Below are positions 1 through 6,751 of a stretch of DNA of 8,285 bases, piece by piece. The translations under genes were made by a program, and so were the position numbers. The DNA comes from Caldifarciminota bacterium (GTDB taxonomy: Bacteria > Hydrothermota > Hydrothermia > B15-G9 > DRBW01). Location of the stretch: the NCBI GenBank assembly GCA_011042705.1, contig DRBW01000251.1, positions 1 through 8,285 on the forward strand. Direction: 5' to 3'. Numbering within the stretch: the stretch's first letter is position 1; each line of letters starts with the position of its first letter. The notes under the pieces are model-generated. The model was given only the letters and a program-made list of their open reading frames with translations, ran no database searches and was not told the origin of the DNA.

Positions 1-300
1 ACTTGGGAATCTTCTCTGGGCAGATACACTGGATAACGGCGGTGATGATTACGCCTACGGGGTAGCGGTTGATGATAGGGGAAATGTATATGTTACAGGA
101 GAATCTTACATTAGTGGAAACTATGATTATCTGACGGTGAGGTATGATTCACTTGGGAATCTTCTCTGGGCAGATACACTGGATAATGGCGGTAATGATC
201 GGGCCTTTGGGGTAGCGGTTGATGATAGGGGAAATGTATATGTTACAGGGAACTCCTTCAATGGTTCAAATGTTGATTATCTCACAGTGAAGTATGTGAA
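1..300 (+). repeat. Two tandem 150-bp in-frame repeats encoding SBBP propeller blades
   Basis: Bases 1-150 and 151-300 align without gaps at roughly 84% nucleotide identity. The first 36 bases of each unit are identical, as is a block of about 40 bases around 58-98 and 208-248. Each unit encodes 50 residues (LGNLLWADTLDNGG, then GVAVDDRGNVYVTG, then DYLTV). The right copy diverges at its end, where the propeller gives way to the next domain. Because the first base of the window already lies in a unit, more copies probably lie upstream; propellers of this type usually need several blades. Confidence 0.9.
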
Positions 301-1267
301 ATTCAAGGATGCAGGGATTTTAGCCATTGTTTCACCCGATACTGTCTATATCGATAGCAGTTATATCCCCCAGATAATTGTCAAAAATTACTCCTATGAA
401 GATACTTTAAGTTTTGATATTTCAGCATATATAGATTCAGCTGGCACTTATATATATACTGATATGGAATCTGTTTGCAATCTTTCTGCAGGGGATAGTG
501 TATTTATAAATTTTGACCAATGGATTGCGCCATCCAATCCTCTTGATTTGAGCTTAATCTTTTCTATCATCACTCCAGATATGAATCCTGACAATGATAC
601 CATATCTCAAAACCTGTATATAAGGGAATTTATTCCTCTCACAATAGATTCAGCAGTTGCCTATGATGGGACAGATTCTGTTCCGGGGATAGATGATGAT
701 GACTATGTGATTTTGTACTTTTCAGAATCTACAAATACACCTGTAATAGATGCTTCAAACATAGATAGTGTGCTCTCTCTTTCAGGTGGACATTCCTGGC
801 TCGATGGATCTGGAGCACTTGGCCCCTGTTACTGGAATCCAGATGGAACACAAATTTTAATAAATCTCACAACGAATATATCATTACCCACAATTGCGGT
901 AGGAGATACAATAACACCGGATGGTGTAACAATTGTGGACATAGACGGGAATCCTTGCTCATCAACTGTTGTCCTTGAGGGGAGTTTTGACCCTGTGGGT
1001 ATAAGAGAGGAAAGATGTACTGAAAGGATAATGTTGAATGTAGCCACAATGTACAGAGAGGGTATTTCATTCTCTTACCATATACCAAAGAATGAGGAAT
1101 ACAGTATATGCATTTACAGCGTAGATGGAAGGCTGTTGAGAAAGGTAGAAAGAGAAGGGGCTGGTTCTTACACCGGGAAAATCTCTGGATTGGTTTCGGG
1201 AATATACTTCTTAAGATTGGAACAGGGAGAAGAAGTAATAAACAGGAAAGTAGCGGTTATTAAATGA
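2..1267 (+). CDS. Secreted SBBP beta-propeller protein with C-terminal sorting-like domain (5' end missing)
   Basis: The frame is open from base 2 to a TGA at 1265-1267, so the gene runs off the left edge; the GTG at 137 lies inside a repeat and is not a credible start. The visible 421 residues fall into four parts. Residues 1-100 are two 50-residue repeats with the core DDRGNVYVTG followed by DYLTV, typical of SBBP beta-propeller blades. Residues about 104-209 form a CARDB/Ig-like beta domain (LSAGDSVFINF, then NPDNDT). Residues about 213-332 are another beta-rich domain with an acidic GIDDDDYV stretch that may bind calcium; I cannot name its family. Residues about 333-421 resemble a type A T9SS or FlgD-like C-terminal module (YSICIYSVDGR, GIYFLRL, ending RKVAVIK). 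No enzymatic residues are recognisable, so a structural or adhesive cell-surface role is inferred. It is clearly more AT-rich than the rest of the window, though it still uses AGG/AGA for arginine like its neighbours. Domain assignments are by eye. Confidence 0.85.
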   Translation, partial: LGNLLWADTLDNGGDDYAYGVAVDDRGNVYVTGESYISGNYDYLTVRYDSLGNLLWADTLDNGGNDRAFGVAVDDRGNVYVTGNSFNGSNVDYLTVKYVKFKDAGILAIVSPDTVYIDSSYIPQIIVKNYSYEDTLSFDISAYIDSAGTYIYTDMESVCNLSAGDSVFINFDQWIAPSNPLDLSLIFSIITPDMNPDNDTISQNLYIREFIPLTIDSAVAYDGTDSVPGIDDDDYVILYFSESTNTPVIDASNIDSVLSLSGGHSWLDGSGALGPCYWNPDGTQILINLTTNISLPTIAVGDTITPDGVTIVDIDGNPCSSTVVLEGSFDPVGIREERCTERIMLNVATMYREGISFSYHIPKNEEYSICIYSVDGRLLRKVEREGAGSYTGKISGLVSGIYFLRLEQGEEVINRKVAVIK

Positions 1268-1402
1268 AAAATAGAGCTGTCTACTGGCTCAAAAAAATCT
1301 TTCAGTGGTGAGCGGGTTTGCCCTGGAACTTTTGAGCTGGGAGAGGCAGTAGATTGGAAGGGTTGAGCCTTTGGGCAGATGTTTCACATCGAAGGAGGAA
1401 TT
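1268..1402. other. Intergenic region with compositional transition; no supported promoter or terminator
   Basis: These 135 bases separate the AT-rich propeller gene from the GC-rich protease operon. They contain an A7 run (1291-1297) and short inverted matches such as CTACTG at 1281-1286 with CAGTAG at 1347-1352, but no compact hairpin followed by T residues. No convincing -35/-10 pair was found. The operon promoter, if it lies here, cannot be located by eye. The last bases carry the ribosome binding site of the protease gene. Confidence 0.5.
1392..1398 (+). promoter_or_regulatory. Ribosome binding site deciding the start of the C25 protease gene
   Basis: AAGGAGG lies 4 bases before the ATG at 1403. 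The alternative in-frame ATG at 1379 has no purine-rich Shine-Dalgarno motif directly upstream, and an in-frame TGA at 1364-1366 bars any start further upstream. The spacing is a little short, but the match to the anti-Shine-Dalgarno sequence is strong, so 1403 is preferred. Confidence 0.7.
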
Positions 1403-4400
1403 ATGTTTCTCACTGCCGGTTTGCTCGTCTTTTTGGGAACCAGCTACTTTGTTGACGGGAGAGTGGACCTCACAGAAAAGGCTGCCACCCTGAGGTCTGA
1501 AGGAGTTTACGGCGTTGCCGAGGTGGAGGGATTTGACCTCGACGGCCAGCCGGGAAAGCCTTTGATGCCCCAGAAGAGCTACTTCGTGGTTCTTCCCGAA
1601 GGTGCAAGGCCTGACAGCGTGAAGATCGTCGACGTCGAATACGAATATCTCGGAAGCGGCATTCAGCTCAAGCCTGCTCGCAGGCCTGCCATTCTTCCCA
1701 TGCCCGGAATTGACGTGCCCCTTCCGCCCGAGGAAAAGGACGCCGGTTTGTATTCCTCAGCGGGGCCCTATCCATCCTCGCCCCTGAGGCTCGTCGGCAG
1801 CAGCCTGGGCTCCGGAGAGAGGTTAGCGGAGCTCATTCTGTTCCCACTGCGCTATTACCCTGAAGAGGGCAAGTTGTTTAAAGTTAACAGGTTGAGGTTC
1901 AGGTTATTTTACCATCTTGAGGGTTCCGGCGGAAATTCGATAAGGTCGGACATAGGTTTCTACAGGAGGATGGTCATTAACCCCAATGACCTTCCGTCTC
2001 ACAGGTTTCTGCCTCCCCGTGATTACCTCGATTACGTCGTTATCACGGGCGATAACCTCGCGTCGGCTTTTGAACCACTCGTGGAGTGGAAGAGACAGAA
2101 GGGGCTCAGGGCAGCGATCAGGACGATTTCGTGGATAAATTCCAACTACACGGGCCGGGACCTCGCCGAGAAGATCAGGAATTATCTCAAGGTTGCTTAT
2201 GCCGATTCAGGGCTAAAATGGGTCCTGCTCGGGGGCGATGTCGACATCGTTCCCGCGAGGGTTGCCTATGCCATGACGTCGGGCGCAGGCTTTTTCCCCG
2301 ACGAGGACAGCCTCAGGGCGGACCTCTATTATTCCGATCTCGATGGCTCCTGGGATGCCGATGGTGATGGGGTCTTCGGGGAGGTTACCGACTCAGTCGA
2401 CCTTTATCCCGAGGTCTTTGTGGGGAGGGCGCCGGTCAGAAATCTAAGCGAGGCACAGGCCTTTGTCGACAAAGTGCTTGCCTACGAGAAGAATCCACCA
2501 CTGGATTACTTAGAGAAAGCCCTTTTCTTCGCAGAGATCCTCTGGCAGGATCCCTATACCGATTCGGGAGAGGGCAAAAACCAGATCGACAGTCTTTATG
2601 TTCCCGATTACATCGATGTGCAGAAACTCTACGAGAGCCTCGGGAATGAGAACAGGAACACCGTCCTCGGCGCGATAAATAGCGGTAAGAATTTCCTGAA
2701 CCATGCCGGCCACGGTAACTATTACGTCATGGGAGCGGGCGATGACTATCTTTACCCCGATGATATGGATGCCCTGACCAACGGGGACAAACAGGGAATC
2801 CTTTTCTCCATAGGCTGCTGGGTGGGTGCCTTCGACTATGATGCCATTTCCGAACATTTCATAAGAAACCCTGAGGGCGGTGGTGTTGCTTTTATCGGCA
2901 ATTCCCGTTATGGATGGGGCTCACCTGGGAACCCCGGCTACGGCTATTCCTTTAAGTTCGATAAAGAACTTTACAGGCTCTGGTTTCAGGAGGGCGTCGC
3001 CCACGTGGGTGAAGCCCTCGCCCTCGCTAAGGCGGCTTTCATTCCCTTCTCCCGCGAGGAAAACGTATATCGCTGGCACCAGTATCAGCTGAACCTTCTC
3101 GGGGACCCTGAAATGGAGATATGGACCTTCACGCCGGGAAGCCTGCAGGTCCTTTCTCCCGACAGCCTTCCTCAGGGCCCCTTTTCCCTTTCAGTTTCGG
3201 TTATGGCCGGCGGAACCCCCATATCGGGGGCGTCGGTGACATTGCTTCAGAACGGCGAGCTCATTGCCTGTGGGCAGACCGGTCAGAACGGCGTTGCAGC
3301 CCTGAACCTGGTACCCCAGGGCCCCGATTCCCTTCTGCTGACGGCAACCAGGACGGGTTATCTGCACGCCGGAAAGGTCATCTATCTCTCGGAGGATGGT
3401 TCCTATCCGGGTTACCTGGGAATGACGGTCGTCGATTCCGCTGGAAACGGAGATGGTTTGCTCAATCCGGGAGAATCGGCCAGAATCCTGCCCAGGATCT
3501 TCCTCGCCGGGACGGATGGGCTCGATGACCTTTCTCTTGTCCTTCACATAGAAGGCGGGCCCTGGAGCGCTTCCGACAGCATTTTGTCCCTCGGCTCTCT
3601 GGACCCGGGCGATACTGCCCTCGTAGAGCCTGGATTTGAAGTGCAAATCGCGGATACGGCCTCAAACGGCGCATCTCTCACCGCCACCCTCGGGCTCCTC
3701 GTCTCCGGAGTCGAGAGGTGGAATTTTCAGGTTTCCGAGTTAGTTGCTCTGCCCGTGATCTACGTCAGGTCGATTTCTATCGAAGCCGGCGGCGATACCG
3801 TTCCAGAGCCCGGTGAAGAGGTCACGATGGACATAACTCTGGGAAATTCTGGCCTTGCTCCCTCCGAAAGCCTTCAGGGAGCCATTTCTTCTCCGTGTCC
3901 CTATCTGAGCTTCCAGGGGGGCGGTAACATCTCACTTCCGCCTCTTGATCCCGATGGGACACACACGGTGCAGGTTCTCGCCGACGTCGATGGGGGAACG
4001 CCTGTGCCCTATCTCGCGACCCTGATAATCAGTCTACACGACACTTCGGGCAGAGATTACGGCGACACGGTTTTCCTCCTTCTCGGGAGGACAGGCTACA
4101 GTTACGATGTGGAGGTCGAGGATCCCAACTGGTACGCCGGGGGGAGCTGGCACCGTTCCGACTACAGGTCGCACAGCGGGGACTACAGCTGGTACTGCGG
4201 CTCGGAAGTCAGCCACAGTTATTCGAACTACGCCGACGACAGCCTTATAAGTCCGTGGATTTTAGTGGGTTACAGCCCAATCCTCAGGTTCTGGCACTGG
4301 TTTGAGGCCACTACTTACGGTAACGACGGGCTTTACCTGTTTATAGGGGATGAATCGGGCTGGCATGTTCTCGATTACATCGGATCGGGCGGAGCCCTCG

Positions 4401-4864
4401 ATTCTCTGATGCCCATCGGCAACTCCTGGGCGGAGCTGAGCTATGAACTCGATGGCTACGAGCCGGGGGATTCAATCAGGGTCATGTTCCTCTTCAGGAG
4501 CGACGATTCTGAGGTGGCCGAGGGTTTTTACATAGACGACATCAGTATCTCCGGTGTCTATCAGGGTCTTTACGCCGAGGAGACGCCTTCCCGCCTCCAG
4601 CAGGACTGCCAGCTTTTCACCGACAGAATTCCGCTTATGGGACTGGAAGAGGTCAGATATCTCATCCCCCGTCCGGGATACCTGGAGATATCCCTTTACG
4701 ACGTGAGCGGACGACGCGTGGAGATCCTGTTTTCGGGGAAGACGAATATGACATCCGGCGAGGTCAGCATAGATCCTTTCAGGCACCCTTCAGGCTACTA
4801 CTTCCTGACCTTGAAACTCGATGGAAAGATCCTGAGGACCAGGAAGGTCCTCCTCCTGAGGTGA
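1403..4864 (+). CDS. Secreted gingipain-family (peptidase C25) cysteine endopeptidase, multidomain
   Basis: Predicted 1153-aa exported cysteine protease (numbering from the ATG at 1403). A short hydrophobic N-terminus (MFLTAGLLVFLG) looks like a signal peptide, though it lacks the usual basic residues. Residues about 20-205 resemble a C25 propeptide (PGKPLMPQKSYFVVLPEG). The catalytic domain spans about 209-576: a VVITGDNLASAFEPLVEWK strand-helix, WVLLGGDVDIVP, a DADGDG calcium-binding-like insert, the dyad histidine in NHAGHG (H437) and the dyad cysteine in FSIGCWVGAFD (C472), ending LNLLGDPEMEIW. Then come an Ig-like domain (about 590-662), two beta domains (about 671-775, with GNGDGLLNPGE, and 788-895), a MAM/jelly-roll-like domain (about 900-1052, ending GFYIDDISISG) and a C-terminal sorting-like module (about 1067-1153, SLYDVSGRRVE to RKVLLLR). 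Family knowledge supports a His-Cys endopeptidase activated by propeptide removal; the natural substrate is unknown. The gene ends 1 base before hisS, implying cotranscription. An alternative start is 1379. Confidence 0.92.
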   Translation: MFLTAGLLVFLGTSYFVDGRVDLTEKAATLRSEGVYGVAEVEGFDLDGQPGKPLMPQKSYFVVLPEGARPDSVKIVDVEYEYLGSGIQLKPARRPAILPMPGIDVPLPPEEKDAGLYSSAGPYPSSPLRLVGSSLGSGERLAELILFPLRYYPEEGKLFKVNRLRFRLFYHLEGSGGNSIRSDIGFYRRMVINPNDLPSHRFLPPRDYLDYVVITGDNLASAFEPLVEWKRQKGLRAAIRTISWINSNYTGRDLAEKIRNYLKVAYADSGLKWVLLGGDVDIVPARVAYAMTSGAGFFPDEDSLRADLYYSDLDGSWDADGDGVFGEVTDSVDLYPEVFVGRAPVRNLSEAQAFVDKVLAYEKNPPLDYLEKALFFAEILWQDPYTDSGEGKNQIDSLYVPDYIDVQKLYESLGNENRNTVLGAINSGKNFLNHAGHGNYYVMGAGDDYLYPDDMDALTNGDKQGILFSIGCWVGAFDYDAISEHFIRNPEGGGVAFIGNSRYGWGSPGNPGYGYSFKFDKELYRLWFQEGVAHVGEALALAKAAFIPFSREENVYRWHQYQLNLLGDPEMEIWTFTPGSLQVLSPDSLPQGPFSLSVSVMAGGTPISGASVTLLQNGELIACGQTGQNGVAALNLVPQGPDSLLLTATRTGYLHAGKVIYLSEDGSYPGYLGMTVVDSAGNGDGLLNPGESARILPRIFLAGTDGLDDLSLVLHIEGGPWSASDSILSLGSLDPGDTALVEPGFEVQIADTASNGASLTATLGLLVSGVERWNFQVSELVALPVIYVRSISIEAGGDTVPEPGEEVTMDITLGNSGLAPSESLQGAISSPCPYLSFQGGGNISLPPLDPDGTHTVQVLADVDGGTPVPYLATLIISLHDTSGRDYGDTVFLLLGRTGYSYDVEVEDPNWYAGGSWHRSDYRSHSGDYSWYCGSEVSHSYSNYADDSLISPWILVGYSPILRFWHWFEATTYGNDGLYLFIGDESGWHVLDYIGSGGALDSLMPIGNSWAELSYELDGYEPGDSIRVMFLFRSDDSEVAEGFYIDDISISGVYQGLYAEETPSRLQQDCQLFTDRIPLMGLEEVRYLIPRPGYLEISLYDVSGRRVEILFSGKTNMTSGEVSIDPFRHPSGYYFLTLKLDGKILRTRKVLLLR

Positions 4865-4865
4865 C

Positions 4866-6083
4866 ATGGGGCTTAAATACACGAGGATAAAAGGAACCAG
4901 GGACATCCTGCCCGAGGAGTATTCCCTCTGGAGGAAACTCCTCGATCGCGCTTATGAGATACTCAGGGCATACGGCTATAACTTCATCGTGACACCCACT
5001 TTTGAGAGGACAGAACTGTTCATCCGTTCGATAGGCGACACCACCGACATCGTCGAGAAGGAGATGTATACCTTCACCGACAGAGGAGGCAGAAGCCTGA
5101 CTCTCCGCCCCGAGGGAACGGCTCCCGTGGTGAGAGCCTACCTGGAAAATCATCTCATTCCGCCCCAGAAGCTCGCTTATTTCATGAACATGTTCAGGGC
5201 GGAGAGACCCCAGAAGGGCAGGTTCAGGGAGTTCTGGCATCTCGGAGTGGAGTTCATCGGCGTGAGAGACCCCTCGGCCGACGCCGAGGTCGTTGAACTG
5301 GCTTACAGGCTGGTTCGGGAGCTCGGCGTCAGAGAGATCAAACTTGAGATAAATTCCATCGGCACGGTGGAGGACAGGAAGAAATACAGGGAGGTCCTCC
5401 TCGACTACCTCAGGGCTCGGAAGGACGAACTCTGTGAGGATTGCAGGAGGCGAATGGAGAGAAATCCGCTGAGGGTTCTCGATTGCAAGGTTGACGGTCC
5501 CAGGCTGCAGGATGCCCCACTTCTGACCGATTATCTGAGCGAGGCTTCGAAAAGCTACTTCGAGGAGGTCCTGGGATACCTCGAGAGATGGGGCGTTCCC
5601 TATGAGGTCAACAAGAGGCTCGTGCGGGGGCTCGATTATTACACCGAGACCGCCTTTGAGATAAAATCCGGCGCCCTGGGAGCCCAGGACTCGGTCGGCG
5701 GTGGGGGACGTTATGACGGCCTGGTGGAGGAACTGGGAGGGCCGCCCACTCCCGCCGTCGGTTTCGCCCTCGGCTTCGACAGGGTTCTCATAGCATCGGG
5801 CCTCGATGGAAAGAGAGAGCCTCTGGATTATTTCATCGCCTATCTCGGGGATGAGGCCAGGGAAAAGGGATTTGAGATATTACGCGCTCTGAGGGAAAGG
5901 GGGAAGAGAGCCGATATATCCCATGAGAAAAAGAGCCTGAAATCTCAGATGAAGCTGGCGGACCGACTGGACGCCAGGTACGCCTTGATAATAGGGGAGG
6001 ATGAGCTCGCCAGGGGCGTCCTGAAGGTCAGGGACATGGAAACGGGGGAGGAGAAGTTCCTGAAGCCCTCGGAATTGTTGTAA
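4866..6083 (+). CDS. hisS: Histidyl-tRNA synthetase (HisRS)
   Basis: Cytoplasmic class II aminoacyl-tRNA synthetase that activates histidine with ATP and charges tRNA-His. The 405-aa product is of normal length for the short bacterial form. Visible landmarks: N-terminal IKGTRDILPEE; TLRPEGT (79-85), whose E83 and T85 are expected histidine contacts; motif 2 MFRAERPQKGRFREF (109-123) with R111; the HisRS signature LVRGLDYYT (252-260, R254, Y259); GGGGRYDGLV (278-287); motif 3 AVGFALGFDR (297-306, R306); and a C-terminal anticodon-binding domain from about 322. Two departures from the usual bacterial sequence are seen: the segment after motif 2 reads FWHLGVE instead of the common FHQxGxE, and motif 3 has Asp for Glu at 305. 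The ATG follows the protease stop by one base, with only a weak GAGGTG upstream, so translation may be coupled to the protease. The start is supported because the conserved IKGTRD lies within the first dozen residues. Confidence 0.98.
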   Translation: MGLKYTRIKGTRDILPEEYSLWRKLLDRAYEILRAYGYNFIVTPTFERTELFIRSIGDTTDIVEKEMYTFTDRGGRSLTLRPEGTAPVVRAYLENHLIPPQKLAYFMNMFRAERPQKGRFREFWHLGVEFIGVRDPSADAEVVELAYRLVRELGVREIKLEINSIGTVEDRKKYREVLLDYLRARKDELCEDCRRRMERNPLRVLDCKVDGPRLQDAPLLTDYLSEASKSYFEEVLGYLERWGVPYEVNKRLVRGLDYYTETAFEIKSGALGAQDSVGGGGRYDGLVEELGGPPTPAVGFALGFDRVLIASGLDGKREPLDYFIAYLGDEAREKGFEILRALRERGKRADISHEKKSLKSQMKLADRLDARYALIIGEDELARGVLKVRDMETGEEKFLKPSELL

Positions 6084-6087
6084 GGAG
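6082..6087 (+). promoter_or_regulatory. Ribosome binding site of nfi overlapping the hisS stop
   Basis: AAGGAG begins within the TAA stop of hisS (6081-6083) and sits 7 bases before the ATG at 6095, a standard spacing. It supports that start and suggests reinitiation by ribosomes finishing hisS. Confidence 0.75.
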
Positions 6088-6094
6088 TTCCTCT

Positions 6095-6751
6095 ATGGAT
6101 CTGGCTTCCCTCCGCGAAATTCAGGAGAACCTCAGGGGGAAGGTCCTGATCCAGCCCCTCGGTTCTGAGCCGAAGGTCGTGGCAGGCTGTGATTCCTCCT
6201 ACAGCAGGAAAATGGGCCTTGTTGTTGCGGTATTCGTGACCTTCTCCTATCCCGAACTGGAGCTTCTGGAGGTGGGCAGTGCTCTGAGGAAAGTCGAGTT
6301 TCCATACATCCCCACCTATCTCTCCTTCAGGGAATTGCCCGCCCTTTTAGAGGCCTACAAAAACCTGAGGGTGGAGCCCGATCTTATACTGGTCGACGGA
6401 CAGGGCATCGCCCATCCCCGCGGGCTGGGGCTCGCGTCCCACCTCGGCGTCCTTCTGGACAGGCCGACTATAGGGGTTGCGAAATCACCGCTTTTTGGAG
6501 AATTTGAGATGCCGGGGCCTCTCAGGGGAGAGAGTTCGCCCATCCTCGACGGCGGCAGGGTCATCGGTGCCGTGCTGAGGACGAGAACGAATGTCAAACC
6601 GCTTTTCGTCTCTCCCGGACACAGGGTCACTGTCGAGGACTCGATAAAGTATGTCCTCGAGCTCTCGAGGGGCTACAGGTTGCCCGAGCCCATCCGTCAT
6701 GCTGACAGGATATCCAGAAAACTGGCAAAAGGAGGTGATTTGAATGTCTGA
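6095..6751 (+). CDS. nfi: Endonuclease V (deoxyinosine 3' endonuclease)
   Basis: DNA repair nuclease that, in characterised family members, nicks the second phosphodiester bond 3' of deoxyinosine arising from adenine deamination, using a divalent metal. The 218-aa length fits the family. All expected active-site positions are visible: D33 in GCDSSY, E80 in SFRELP, D101 in LVDGQGIAHPRG, K130 in TIGVAKS, and H202 in IRHADR. The strand-separating wedge is PYIP at 70-73, and GHRVTVEDSIKYVL (175-188) matches the conserved C-terminal helix region. Small departures such as CDSS for the common VDVS and REL for REG do not touch the catalytic acids. It lies 11 bases after hisS and overlaps fabG by 8 bases, so it is probably cotranscribed and translationally coupled. 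Hydrolytic deamination rises with temperature, which would suit a thermophilic host, but that link is inference. Confidence 0.96.
   Translation: MDLASLREIQENLRGKVLIQPLGSEPKVVAGCDSSYSRKMGLVVAVFVTFSYPELELLEVGSALRKVEFPYIPTYLSFRELPALLEAYKNLRVEPDLILVDGQGIAHPRGLGLASHLGVLLDRPTIGVAKSPLFGEFEMPGPLRGESSPILDGGRVIGAVLRTRTNVKPLFVSPGHRVTVEDSIKYVLELSRGYRLPEPIRHADRISRKLAKGGDLNV
6728..6739 (+). promoter_or_regulatory. Extended, near-ideal Shine-Dalgarno sequence for fabG
   Basis: AAAGGAGGTGAT is a 12-base perfect complement to the canonical 3' end of bacterial 16S rRNA. The GGAGG core ends 8 bases before the ATG at 6744. It lies within the last codons of nfi, where it encodes KGGDL. It fixes the fabG start and predicts efficient initiation despite the distal operon position. 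Confidence 0.85.

Noticed and set aside
137..139. GTG as the start of the leftmost gene
   Set aside because: The frame is open back to base 2 and encodes another copy of the same repeat, so this GTG is an internal valine codon.
1..300. CRISPR-like or mobile-element repeat
   Set aside because: The units are directly abutting, in frame and translate to SBBP blades, so they are protein-coding repeats with no spacers.
1281..1352. Possible terminator or hairpin from CTACTG with CAGTAG or CAGTGG after the propeller gene
   Set aside because: Arms are only 6 bases, loops are long and no T run follows; not distinguishable from chance.
1318..1360. Possible sigma-70 promoter using TTGCCC or TTGAGC as -35
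   Set aside because: No acceptable -10 hexamer at 16-18 bases from either.
2086..3674. Several alternative-frame open stretches of 70-151 codons inside the C25 gene on both strands
   Set aside because: They overlap the continuous C25 frame with its conserved catalytic motifs and have low-information Arg/Gly/Pro-rich translations.
4779..5240. 153-residue open frame on the minus strand opposite hisS
   Set aside because: Antisense to conserved HisRS motifs, no family resemblance; expected in GC-rich coding sequence.
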